Source: Ephemerocybe angulata (lineage: Eukaryota > Basidiomycota > Agaricomycetes > Agaricales > Psathyrellaceae). Taken from it: a stretch of DNA of 64,000 nt. Position 1 is the stretch's first letter. Every line of letters begins with the position of its first letter. Under the pieces are notes generated by a model. It was not told the DNA's origin and did no database searches. It saw nothing but the letters and a program-made list of their open reading frames with translations. Position numbers and translations under genes: made by a program. This document shows, piece by piece, positions 22,221-33,927 of the stretch. The stretch spans positions 62,001 through 126,000 of the forward strand of contig JAACJK010000112.1 in the NCBI GenBank assembly GCA_013368325.1, in the 5' to 3' direction.

Positions 22221-22647
22221 AGTGGACGATTAACTCGCAAATATATATTAAGCGCCCATCAGGGCTATCCAAACGACTCAATATCGATAGCAACCCACTG
22301 TACCCTAGGTGGTGCAAAATCATTTGCAATGTGTAAATTCGATGCTGAAGAGGCCCTGGGTTGGCGGATTGAAGACAAGCGTCCTATCTCGTCGCATAGT
22401 CTCTGAATCTCTAGAGGAATCCTTCCTCCGGGTCCCTTACTCGCACTGGAAACAAAGTACCTTAATCGCGGGCGGTATCAAGTGCCTTACAAGTAAGGTT
22501 CGTCGTGGTAAATTGCTATTCAATATCCCATAAAAAAGAGGCTCCCAGAACTTGGTGGGTGTGGAGCCGCCGATTCGAACCATTGCAAAAAAAGGCTACC
22601 CTACGAGGCTACGAGTCGCATTTCGGTTCCCGCGTCTGATGCTAGCT
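22221..22647. other. Intergenic, nothing recognised
   Basis: About 430 bp between DUF4360 copy 4 and the 3' fragment. No gene, RNA or repeat that I can name. Confidence 0.4.
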
Positions 22648-22854
22648 ATCCAGGCGCCTTGCGGCAAGAATACTGTCCTTTACATTAACAGCGACATCAA
22701 GGTCGACAACTCGGCTAACCCGGAGGGTCAAGGATACCTCGCTACTGACTCCATTGACACTTCCCTGATAATAGTAAGTTTCATTACTGTCCTTGAAGCT
22801 TCCTTCTGATAGATCGCTGGCATGTCAACTCAGACCTTCAACCTCCAGTGGTAA
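22648..22854 (+). pseudogene. DUF4360 3' fragment
   Basis: Only the last third of a DUF4360 gene is present: the end of exon 4 (IQAPCGKNTVLYINSDIKV, then NSANPEGQGYLATDSIDTS) to the donor at 22773, then the exon 5 equivalent from 22834 (TFNLQW followed at once by TAA). There is no signal peptide, no first three exons, and the terminal Cys-containing residues are lost. It is most like copy 4 in NPEGQGYLAT and like copies 1 to 3 in DSIDTS. Confidence 0.85.
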
Positions 22855-23055
22855 ACTTGCAAGTAAATGGCTATGTGAAAGAATGCTGATGCAATAGCCC
22901 TGTGGCCCATCGGTGCCTCATGCTTCCTCGTTCGAATCCAGATAATTCAGTGCCATTCCTTAATCATAGTATATAAGCTTTTTATACGGTAGGTATGTAG
23001 GAGATGGGGAAGGCGCCTAGACAGGCAGCGAGAGGGTTGAAATCATTCCCTTGGA

Positions 23056-23799
23056 TTACTGAGTCTCGAGATACGCGAACTCGATTATGTCCCTCAATGA
23101 AGCAGGCAGAGGAGCCAAATCTTCATCACAGCTCTCCTCGGTTATCATCGCATCCTCGAAAAGAGGCCATCGGTGGCTCCATTTGCAAGGGAAGTCCACT
23201 TTGGGATAGTCAACGTAGACTGCATCCCCGCGAACCCAGATGAGGCCCACCGTAGCGTCCGTGCTATTGTTGGGGTCGTCTAGGAGACCCAACACGAGCA
23301 TAGCTTGTCGAATGATGAGGTGGCTGCGGTCCCTTTCCGACCTGAGTGCGTTGATGACGAAAGGGTTGTTATCGGCAATGCGAATGAATATGTGGTCCAT
23401 CCCAATGACCATGACATCAGGCACGATTAGCCTTTGGGAGGGTCGGTCAGCTCTGTAGTGAGCACCAAAAACAGAAATTCGAACTCACCCATAGTTGCCC
23501 ATGACATTTGGATCCTTGGGTATGCAGTTATGAGCGCTCCAGTTAGGAAGAATAATCTTCTCTCTAGCCAAGGTGTAGTCCGCGTGAAGGTTGCCTATCC
23601 CAGGCGAGCGGATCATCCAGCCAAGGCTATAGCTCGGTGACGCGATGCCGGGGGCGATGGGAATGCCGACAGGCTCTGGGTCCTCCCCACCTTCATAAAA
23701 GAAGGGAAAGTATTTGTTCAAGTCTCTAAGCGTTCATTGAAAAATCAGGCTACAGTCTCACTTTATGAGGCCAAAGACTTACTCTTCAGACTGGCCCAT
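23056..23799 (-). CDS. Unknown protein, intact paralogue of 9958-10848
   Basis: Exons 23799-23783 (17 nt, MGQSEE), 23725-23489 and 23431-23056 give 209 residues with continuous phase. Visible blocks are YSLGWMIRSPGIG, PNWSAHNCIPKD, GMDHIFIRIADNNPF, LIIRQAMLVLGLLDD, LIWVRGDAVYVDYP, VDFPCKWSHRW and DLAPLPASLRDIIEF. It is soluble-looking, without signal peptide or membrane segment, acidic toward the C-terminus. I do not recognise the family. The shared intron positions with the gene at 10 kb, 13 kb away, show duplication. The upstream DUF4360 cluster lies between the two paralogues. The first exon is so short that the start depends on the splice model. Confidence 0.8.
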
Positions 23800-25416
23800 C
23801 TTTGCTCAGTGGGGGGAGTGAAGTGGATGGTAGGATAGGAGCACTGAACATAGGTCTTATATAGGCTGGCGACAAGCCACGCCAGAGGAGAAAGGAATGA
23901 ACCAAGCGTGCCCTAATCCGTACATGGTTTCTAAATTAAACCACTGAAAACAATGCCAGAGCCTGCGGAACAATGAGCTGTGGAGAGTGGGATCTTACCA
24001 TCATTTGCATTGTATCGAGCTTGCAAAGCATGGTGTACCGGGATCCATTCAATCGAAAGTCAGCGGTAGGTAGAGATAATTGGATCACAGAAACAATGAA
24101 GTAAAAAGCGGCCGTTAAAGTCTCGATACGGGAAGGCGCATCAGATGTCAAAGCCGCGTGGGCGCCTAATCAAATTATCAAGAAGCGCCGGCTTGCCTCG
24201 ATTTGAGGGGTTACGTGATGAGCCACCTAAACAAAGTCCAATGGCGAGCTCGAAGGGGTAACCCCGAGAAATGTGATTCAACTTTCACTAAATCAATTAG
24301 TTGAGCAGATACGCCTGGCGGCCCCCCTTCCCATAGCGGCCATGGCTAGGGGACTAGGCTGTGAAGCACTTGAAGACGCTGAATCATTAGCTCTGGGTAG
24401 TAGGTCACCCTACATAGCCCTGATAATGTTAGAACTAGCTCAAGTCCTGATAGTTCACATTCAGGCACAGCGAGTCACCCAGCCTCTCGGGCACCTATCA
24501 TATCCTCGGCTCAAGCGCGTAACTTGTGCCAGTGGGACACCGGTACGGCCCGGCACTTCCACCTTGCTTAAGCAAAGCAAAGGCGCAAAAACTCTCACAG
24601 TCAGTGAACCAAGCATCGGCTCTACTGAAAGGGTGTGGAGCGGCCGGCATTGTTCCTTTATGGGACGTAACATCTAGCCAACCTAGTAAGTCGGTTGGCT
24701 AGTACAATGACTTATCTGCTATGCCCATTGACGCCTTTCCTTCAGGATGCCCGTGCGCCCTCTCCGGCCGATGATTATGAGCGAACGCGAGACGTGAAGC
24801 GTTTTGGAGGGATGAGGCGACGTATCATGAATGTATGGAGGTATGTAGTACATCAGATTTTTGACTTGTAAAAGCGCACGTAAGAACCGACAAAGAAGAC
24901 CACCAGAGAGGAGTTGAAACCGAACGTATGTAAGTAATAGAGACGATATGTATGTAGCCGTACACTGTTGCGATATATACACCACGATGAGGGAAAGACC
25001 AGATGGGATGGATGAGGGATGGATGAAAGGAAAGGGGGTGACAAGGCCAGAGAAAATGTTACGATATAGGAGAGCCTCGGAAACGAGAACCGATAGATAG
25101 CAGATACTCTATGGTACACCCACGCAACACAGATTTACACCAAACGTTCAGATACCCCACACGAAAAGCCACCTAACAGCCAGAAAAAAAGATAAACGCA
25201 AAGAGAAAGAACCCCAAGCAAAACCTCGAAAGCATGCGAAAAATAAAACACGAGAAAAAGCAGAGAGAGAAACCAGCCGAAACAGACCAGGAGAAAAAAG
25301 AAAGAAATAATAGACAACAACAGCGTGACAAACAACCTGGAGAGAGTGTTTCAAAAATGGGGAGAGATAAGGTTACAACAACTTAGCATCCAGCACGCCT
25401 CACTGGCTCACGGCAG
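23800..25416. other. Intergenic 1.6 kb, no supported gene
   Basis: It holds the promoter of the 23.8-kb gene and the 3' flank of the 25.4-kb gene. A 134-codon open frame at 24273-24677 has no recognisable domain. A perfect 10-bp inverted repeat (CTAGCCAACC ... GGTTGGCTAG) with a 9-nt loop is at 24674-24702. The stretch 24850-25370 is purine-rich on the plus strand and probably 3' UTR of the minus gene. Confidence 0.45.
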
Positions 25417-28400
25417 TCACCCTGCCCAGCCCGTCAAACTACTCGGCGTCATCGCACCCCCCATCCCGCCCGAACTTGAATAGCCCGCAGAATAGTACCC
25501 TACGGGACTCCCCATACCCGCAACGGGTGCCAACGCGCCCTCCGCCGGTACGTTCACACCGTACTCCGACACTCCCATCCCCGCCACCCCAGTTCCCAGC
25601 TGTTGATGCTGATGATGCTGTGGATGTTGCGGCTGCAGCTGAGCACCACCTGCCTGGGTAAGAGGCGGACCATGCGGTGGGTACGCGCTCCCATCCAACG
25701 AATGCATAAGATTAAGCTGAGGCTGCTGCACAAGATACTGCGTCTGCGGCATCGAATGCACCTGGTGCAACGGCTGCAGGTGTACAGGCTGCTGCCCTTG
25801 ACCCGGCGGACCCTGGTGATACTGCTGCTGCTGCCCAAACATCGGCGGCATCCCCACATAGCCCTGTGGCGTCGCATTCCCTCCAGAAGCCCCGCCATAC
25901 ATCGCGGCTGCAGCGTACACGTCCACTCCCGCGGCGCCCAACGATGCACCTATCCCAGCCCCACTTCTACTGCTGATTCCGCTTCTAGAACCCGAAGCCC
26001 CCGAAGCCCCACCTCCCAAACCCAAACCCAAACCTCCATTGACGCCCACACCGCCGCTCACACTGCCAGCAATACTCCCCCTCCTCGCCGCCGATGCGCC
26101 CGCCGCTGACGTAGGCGAAGGCGACGCCGCCGAGAGGCTCGACAACGTAGAAGACGAAGCCGTCGAAGGCGCACTCGACAACGTACCCGAAGCTCCGGAA
26201 GCTCCAGAAGAGCCAGAAGTAGAACCAGAAGCTCCCTGGACGCCATCAGAATCTGCCAGAGCCTGCGCGACACCCTTCCCCTTGGAACTCCCCCTTGAGC
26301 CCGCCACGGAAGCAGCTGGCGCAACCTCACCCCCATTATGACTAACTTTCGCCTTCTTTTTGCTCCTCCCAGAACCCGCCTTGCTCTTAGACTTGCTCTT
26401 GGAGCTCGAGCCGGACGCCGCCGTCGTCATTGCAGCGACGGCAGCTGATGCTGAGGCCACAGCGGAGGTGGACGCCCCAGGCGTGGATGAAGACGCAGCT
26501 GCAGGGGCGGACTTAAGCCCAGAGGCGCTCTTCGGCGAAGCAGAAGCCGCCCTGGCAGACGTAGCAGACCCAGCACCAGCAGCCTTCGCAGTCGAAGTGG
26601 AAGTGGAAGTAACCTTGGGGCTTCCGCTTCCGCTTCCCCCTGTTCCTGGCCCTGTCCCACCTGCTGACCCCGTTCCCGTCCCTGGCCCGCCGACACCAAT
26701 TCCCACCTCGCCTTCGCCGTCCTTCGTGTTCGAGTCCGGGAAGTGCTGTGTGTTCGGGAACATCTCGTTGAACTTCTCCGTCGAGTCCTTTACGAAATTC
26801 GCGTCCAGCTCGATATACTCTTCGTCGGAATCGAGTTCGGGTGATGGTTGGCGGGCGCGCTTTTTCGAGCTGCTCGTGGAGGTCGTAGAGGTTGGGGGGA
26901 CTGAGCGGGGTGCTAGAGGGGTGGCACTGCCAGATTTAGTTACTGATGGTGTAGCGGTAGAGGTAGTAGGAGCATGTGTAGAGGCTGCCGACGAATTGTT
27001 TGTGGACGTGGAAGATGAGCGTGGGGGCGGAGTCATTGTCTTCCCCATAGCAGAGACCTGCGAATGCGGTGGCGGAGGAATAATCCGGTTTGGCCCACCC
27101 ATGGGGGGACTCATAGCTCCTATTGGGGGACTTGCTGAGTACGTCGCTTGACCTTGGGCTATCCGCGGTGGCAGCTGCAACGTAAACTCTGGCGGGGGTG
27201 CCTGGGTGACATACTGGGCTGGAGCGTGCTGCTGCTGGTGCGCCAGCTGGGCCTGCTGTTGGTAATACCCGACTTGGTGACCAGGTTGAGATCCAGGCTG
27301 CTGCTTAAGATAGGGATGGTACCGTTGCTGATGCGGGGGTGCTGAATGGGGCGGCTGTGGTGGAAGCACTCCCCCAGGAAGGTTCCTGACGACTCCTGCG
27401 CTGCTTCCACTCGCAGTTGCAACAGGAGCCGAATAAGGAACACCATATGCTCCTGTCGACAACCATGTCGGATCAGGCCCACCTCCATTCACCGCCTGGA
27501 CCCCGTAGAAGTCCTCTACGCCTACACTCGCACTTGAAGGAGAGACGGGGGATGCAAGCCCACTGAACGACGTTGGGGACATTGACATATCCGCTGGGAA
27601 CGCTCCTGGCGGCGGGTTCACGATTAAGCCGCTGCCGGGGCCATCAATATTTCCTAATACCTCAGGGGATCCGCGCCATGCTCGACTGCCATTGGTGTAG
27701 AGGGGGTTGCGCCCCTGAGGATCAGTGGGGCCCATCTGTGCCATTCGCGTAAGGCGATCCACTTGGGATTGCGACATGGCTCGCCCGCTGAGTGGAGGGA
27801 GGGACCCGTCGTTCGAATAGGAGTGAGGGGGACCTGGGAGGGGAGCGTGGTGTTGGGGTGGGTATTCGCCATCGGCATCCTTAAAGAAAGGGGGTCGCGT
27901 GGGTTTGGCACCGTATACTTTTTTCTTGGTTAGCCCGTGTACTTGCTGGAGATGTGTGACAAGGCTAGGGGAGGAGTCTTGTGGCTGTTGTTGGAGCTGC
28001 TGCAGTTGCTGTGGCTGATATTGCTGTATTTGAGGGGGCTGCTGGAGGAACTGGTCGTCGTAATGCCCTGGTTCGAGCTGAGGAAACGTATTGCGCCGAG
28101 GAGGCATAGGAATCCGCTGAGGGTGCGACTGCGGCGGTGGCTATAGATAGAGATAAAGAGGCGTAAAAGAATCGATGGTGGTCAGAATATGGATTAAACT
28201 TTTGATTAATGTCACCTTTACATTAAACTGGGCTTTGGGAGGAGAGTAAGGCAAATTAGCTTTGGGTTTGGATGGTTGGAGAAACGTTGTGTGGCACAGG
28301 CTAGGCACAACGTATCCAGCACGCATGGCACACACGACACGAATTGACTCCTCCTGCTCACCTTGGTTGGGGGACATGGACAGGCGGATGATGATATTGA

Positions 28401-29248
28401 CGTCGACGGGTATCGGGAAGGGGTCCTCCAAGTTGCTCTGTGTCCGGAGCTACGGAGAACGAAAACGAGAGCAAACCCGAGATTAGGGCGAGGTCATGCA
28501 AGGGAAACAGAATTGTGGCGGAGACCTACCGTCTCTTCAAAAAGCGTCGTGAGGGCCGACATGTCTTCGATGGACCGCATGAGCAGGTGGCAGTGGATAT
28601 TTGCCTGTTCAGGAGCTTGATGAAATCGGATATCAGAACATGGACCTCAGGGACACCCTTACCTGGCCAAGTTTATGGGCCAAATTGTACCACGGAGAAT
28701 GATACCCGGACGAATTTGACTCAAGGGGGGAGTCTCGTGGCGAGGATGCCGCGATGACAACGAGGTGCAGAGCCCGTTCTTCGTTTGGCGATCGCAGCGA
28801 CGCGAGAAACTGTAACATGCATAAGGAAAGGGACCCCTCGGACTGGATCCAAGCACGCACATTCGCCGCCTCGTCCACCTTCGCGTATGACAGCCTGTTT
28901 TCGGGCACTGTATTCAACTGCACATCGAGCAGGGCTGAGTGGTGGTCGTAGTACTGTCGAATGTCGGGTGTAGCGTCGGTCCGCAGGGGTTGTGATTCGA
29001 GAACCCAAACTGTCGGATTTGCCTTGGGGAGGAGATTGGAAGCCGACTTGAGAGCGAAAAAAACCCGGACGTACTGGCAAATGCTGGTGTGCCAGCTGAA
29101 TCCTCTGCACCAAAGCTCCGAGGTAACGATCCCTGAGATCGTTCCAGACGCGGGCCATTTCCTGCGAGTTTTCGATGAGCAGAAGAAGGTCGACGGCGTT
29201 GGGGGGTGGGGATAAGGAGGCATTGGAGTAGAGGGCTGCGTCTGCCAT
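25417..29248 (-). CDS. MED25-type vWA domain protein with long Q/S/G-rich tail
   Basis: Exons 29248-29075, 29022-28663, 28604-28530 and 28449-28362 encode MADAALYSNASLSPPP then NAVDLLLLIENSQEMARVWN and later LHLVVIAASSP, WYNLAHKLGQANIHCHLLM and SALTTLFEE. This is the layout of the von Willebrand A domain of Mediator subunit 25 (N-terminal strand, long insertion, C-terminal helices). The next open frame, 28140-25417 (908 codons), has MPPRRNTFPQLEPG, a short conserved block HLQQVHGLTKKKVYGAKP and then Gln-, Ser-, Gly- and Ala-rich disordered sequence. I infer one gene. A simple join of exon 4 to 28140 is off by one phase; a tiny exon at about 28216-28226 (coding AQFN) would fix it but is unproven. 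If they are separate genes, the second starts at ATG 28107. The likely role is transcriptional regulation in the nucleus. Confidence 0.65.
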
Positions 29249-31324
29249 TGGGTTGTCTGGCAGGCGCTGTGCGGCCTTGCAGCCAGGGATTGATGTGGTT
29301 GAGGACAAGCTGGGCGAGCGGAAGCGGACTGCGAAAGCGAGATCACTCAAGGCACACCCTTCCACACGTGTCCAACTCTGTTATCTCAATCTCGTATAAG
29401 CCCCCGTCGCGACGGCTTTTCGTCGCAGAATCCTGCTATCGATAGCTCCATCTCCTTTCAGCGGACAATGAGGGCTTTGCATTCGGGCGTACTCGGGAGA
29501 ACAGCACGACTCGAGGCTGCAAAGGTACAGCGCAGACGTCACCTCCCAGAGACATGCAGTTTTGATCATCGTTAACACGATGCAAGGTGTCTTTAGACGC
29601 CGACATAAAGAGAAAAGACGCAACTTCACATCACTCCGGAGCCCGATATCGATGCAATTTCCGGTTTTCGGACCCGGATCTAAGTACCCCATGCTGCAGT
29701 CCAGCGTGGACGACCTGCCCAGGGTCTGCGCGCTTGAGGAGGTTGAACCCAGTCGAATCGATTGGGCGTTGTCTCCCCGGGCCCCGTCCAACAGCAGAAG
29801 CCTATCTTGCATCTAATGTATCCCTATCTGATCCCAGCTACCGAGTACGACCAATGATTCAAACCCTATGCCTCGAACGCCCCCGCGCCGTGTCCCTGGA
29901 CAGCGAACAGGTGGTCAGCTGCCATGCCCAGCAAATGCCCTCTGCACTCTAACCCGATTCTACCTGTGTGCGTACGTCCTCTTCAAAGTTCTCCCGCGAA
30001 TCCTGCATTCGGGGATGTCCAGGCCAATCTCCCGTAACGTGGAAGACATATCCAGGTTCTCCGTCGATGTACTAGACTCTCACCGCTGGCCTTGCCATGG
30101 ACAAGTCTATCCGACTCTATCGCTCGAGCAGAATACTCCATCTATCCATACCCTCCTCCATCTGTCTATCATTCATGGCATCGTTGCCCTCCAAGAACAT
30201 CATTTGAAATTCCAGACAGCATTCGTGCGCTTGGCGCCCATCCTGGACAGCGGCAATCTTACCCTATTCATTCAAGAAACAAGCGCGCGCTCGCGTCTCC
30301 CCGAGTCCCTTTTGCAGCTGAACCGACGTCATCTAGATAGCGTAACGACAGCTACGTCAGTTTCCCTGTCTATCTGGTGGACTGAATGAGGACATCACAT
30401 ACGCGCCCGTCTTTTTATGTCTCTTCACGTACTCGCCCTTCATGGAAGGTGCTGCGTAACCCCGTGGGGTGCGGGGAACAAATGGCTTGCGGAGCTCTAG
30501 AGAGGAATATTAAGTCGAATCAGCGACTTTTAACGAGGAGAGGAGGAATCGAGAGAATTTTCCCTGTTTAGTTTTATATCAGGCTTCGTATTGTGCGCAC
30601 GGACCACAGAGCAGGCGAATGTGCGGCTGACGGTCGAGCAAAGAAAACTAGGATACTACGCTCGAAGATGTGATCACACGGGCGCAGTCAGGGTGGGGTC
30701 AAGGAAGCTTAAAAAACAGGCCCCAAACTCGTGGCTATCGCGTGTTTCCGCAGGCGTCAAGACCCGAAACCGCTGGGCGCCTAAATTCTAATGATCGATC
30801 CCGTACGAACCACGGTTTCCCTTCAAAGATGCTACCTTAACATCCATTGGCTCTAGCCCGGAAGTTCAAAAACCTTTTCTCTTAATGCGCCGATGATGAT
30901 TAGGAGAGAAAGTCCAAGATTGAGAATAGATCATTGCGCTAGCCGCGCGCACCTGGACACCACTCTGTGCAGGTATTTGACAGCGACTTTGACATGGGCA
31001 TAGACAGAAGTCTACAGTTCAGATATAGATTCCAATATTCGAAGCACTTACGCCTGGGCATTCTCAATAGCACAGCAGAGCAGGTCGAGCCTCAAAGATT
31101 CTATCCTATACTGTATACATAGCTTGCACTCTCCCCACCTCCCCTCCAACACCCCCCACCAGCACTCCCATCACACCCTCCACCACCCACACTCACCCAG
31201 CAACAGCAACGACCTCCCCAAAGTCCTTCCAAAATGGCCCGTCCGGGCATACCTTGACACCGTTGAAGGCAGCCTTTGGAGCCACAGGCACTCCAAGAAT
31301 TGTCAAAAACATTGGGGAAAGAAA
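29249..31324. other. Intergenic 2.1 kb, no supported gene
   Basis: This separates the MED25-like gene from the mobile-element island. Open frames of 60-173 codons occur but show no domains, no signal peptide with a matching body and no consistent splice chain. The 3' part (31100-31220) is C-rich on the plus strand. Confidence 0.4.
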
Positions 31325-31332
31325 GAAAGAAT

Positions 31333-32191
31333 GGTTCAGGTTCCAATCACCTGGGTAACGATAACATCGGCAAATGCCGAAATTTCAACCATTCGCTCGA
31401 TTTTGAGACTTCTAGCTGCATTGGACTTTAGATAATTTAGCCTTACATGCATATATACTCTATTTAAATGTTTACAAGTTTTTGTGAGGATGTATGAACA
31501 TTGAGGCGGTCAAGGGACGAAAAGCCGTCTGAGCACGATAACATTGGGTGTAGTTTGATGGCGTCGGAAACCCCAGGCCCTTTTGAGCTCTCAATCCTGC
31601 ATTTATATCTCTCTAACTTAACACATCGAGTCTTAGTACTTATTCACACTTTATATCTGTTTCTCTGCCATTGGGAGCCATGGAAGGCGGGCCAAACGTT
31701 CCAACATGCGATAACTTTGCTCTCGGCTGCCGGTCGGCACGGACATGTTATCGCACATGTTATCGTGCAGCACTGCCACATCCCGGGCTTCGCCTGGGCG
31801 CCAAACGTCCTCTGAGGTTGCATTTAGGTCAGTTCTGGGCACATTTGGACTGTAATTATGACGCTAAAATGTCCTGGCTCAATTGGGGACATCCACAGAC
31901 TTTGAATATCAGCCGGTGCACAGTCCATCTATGCAGAAGGCAAAATGGGGCCTCCAGTTGAGGCATTGGGCAAAGTGTGACCGCAAAATCACAGATTTAG
32001 GCGAAATAGTGATAGAATATTAGGGCACTACTAGAAGCAAGAAGCAGCTGTGGTATTAGGATGAATAGGGCCTCATCTGAGGTGGTCTGGTAATGCTAGG
32101 GGTGTGTAACCCAAATTGGGCAGCTCCCGCTGCTCGAATTCTTTTTCGTCGTTTTTCTCCTTTTGGTACCCAGGTGAATGGCACCGAAACC
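31333..32191. repeat. TIR element copy 1
   Basis: Left terminal inverted repeat at 31333-31359, right at 32165-32191. Preceded by the TSD GAAAGAAT and followed by spacer AAGAAT, which equals the last six bases of the TSD. Confidence 0.85.
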
Positions 32192-32197
32192 AAGAAT

Positions 32198-33056
32198 GGT
32201 TCAGGTTCCAATCACCTGGGTAACGATAACATCGGCAAATGCCGAAATTTCAACCATTCGCTCGATTTTGAGACTTCTAGCTGCATTGGACTTTAGATAA
32301 TTTAGCCTTACATGCATATATACTCTATTTAAATGTTTACAAGTTTTTGTGAGGATGTATGAACATTGAGGCGGTCAAGGGACGAAAAGCCGTCTGAGCA
32401 CGATAACATTGGGTGTAGTTTGATGGCGTCGGAAACCCCAGGCCCTTTTGAGCTCTCAATCCTGCATTTATATCTCTCTAACTTAACACATCGAGTCTTA
32501 GTACTTATTCACACTTTATATCTGTTTCTCTGCCATTGGGAGCCATGGAAGGCGGGCCAAACGTTCCAACATGCGATAACTTTGCTCTCGGCTGCCGGTC
32601 GGCACGGACATGTTATCGCACATGTTATCGTGCAGCACTGCCACATCCCGGGCTTCGCCTGGGCGCCAAACGTCCTCTGAGGTTGCATTTAGGTCAGTTC
32701 TGGGCACATTTGGACTGTAATTATGACGCTAAAATGTCCTGGCTCAATTGGGGACATCCACAGACTTTGAATATCAGCCGGTGCACAGTCCATCTATGCA
32801 GAAGGCAAAATGGGGCCTCCAGTTGAGGCATTGGGCAAAGTGTGACCGCAAAATCACAGATTTAGGCGAAATAGTGATAGAATATTAGGGCACTACTAGA
32901 AGCAAGAAGCAGCTGTGGTATTAGGATGAATAGGGCCTCATCTGAGGTGGTCTGGTAATGCTAGGGGTGTGTAACCCAAATTGGGCAGCTCCCGCTGCTC
33001 GAATTCTTTTTCGTCGTTTTTCTCCTTTTGGTACCCAGGTGAATGGCACCGAAACC
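32198..33056. repeat. TIR element copy 2
   Basis: Offset exactly 865 bp from copy 1. Followed by spacer CGGTTG at 33057-33062. Confidence 0.85.
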
Positions 33057-33062
33057 CGGTTG

Positions 33063-33921
33063 GGTTCAGGTTCCAATCACCTGGGTAACGATAACATCGG
33101 CAAATGCCGAAATTTCAACCATTCGCTCGATTTTGAGACTTCTAGCTGCATTGGACTTTAGATAATTTAGCCTTACATGCATATATACTCTATTTAAATG
33201 TTTACAAGTTTTTGTGAGGATGTATGAACATTGAGGCGGTCAAGGGACGAAAAGCCGTCTGAGCACGATAACATTGGGTGTAGTTTGATGGCGTCGGAAA
33301 CCCCAGGCCCTTTTGAGCTCTCAATCCTGCATTTATATCTCTCTAACTTAACACATCGAGTCTTAGTACTTATTCACACTTTATATCTGTTTCTCTGCCA
33401 TTGGGAGCCATGGAAGGCGGGCCAAACGTTCCAACATGCGATAACTTTGCTCTCGGCTGCCGGTCGGCACGGACATGTTATCGCACATGTTATCGTGCAG
33501 CACTGCCACATCCCGGGCTTCGCCTGGGCGCCAAACGTCCTCTGAGGTTGCATTTAGGTCAGTTCTGGGCACATTTGGACTGTAATTATGACGCTAAAAT
33601 GTCCTGGCTCAATTGGGGACATCCACAGACTTTGAATATCAGCCGGTGCACAGTCCATCTATGCAGAAGGCAAAATGGGGCCTCCAGTTGAGGCATTGGG
33701 CAAAGTGTGACCGCAAAATCACAGATTTAGGCGAAATAGTGATAGAATATTAGGGCACTACTAGAAGCAAGAAGCAGCTGTGGTATTAGGATGAATAGGG
33801 CCTCATCTGAGGTGGTCTGGTAATGCTAGGGGTGTGTAACCCAAATTGGGCAGCTCCCGCTGCTCGAATTCTTTTTCGTCGTTTTTCTCCTTTTGGTACC
33901 CAGGTGAATGGCACCGAAACC
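33063..33921. repeat. TIR element copy 3
   Basis: Offset exactly 865 bp from copy 2. Followed by the same spacer CGGTTG at 33922-33927. Confidence 0.85.
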
Positions 33922-33927
33922 CGGTTG

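Noticed and set aside
22560..22600. TTCGAA motif as a B-box of a tRNA
   Set aside because: No matching A-box, acceptor stem or anticodon arm at the right distance on either strand.
24273..24677. 134-codon frame as a possible gene
   Set aside because: No homology that I recognise, no splice signals linking it to other exons, and an equally open reverse strand; left as intergenic.
26360..27151. 263-codon plus-strand frame
   Set aside because: Antisense to the Q/S/G-rich frame of the MED25-like gene; composition is a mirror effect.
29868..30389. 173-codon frame as a possible gene
   Set aside because: No domain and no signal peptide; composition is typical of chance open frames in this GC range.
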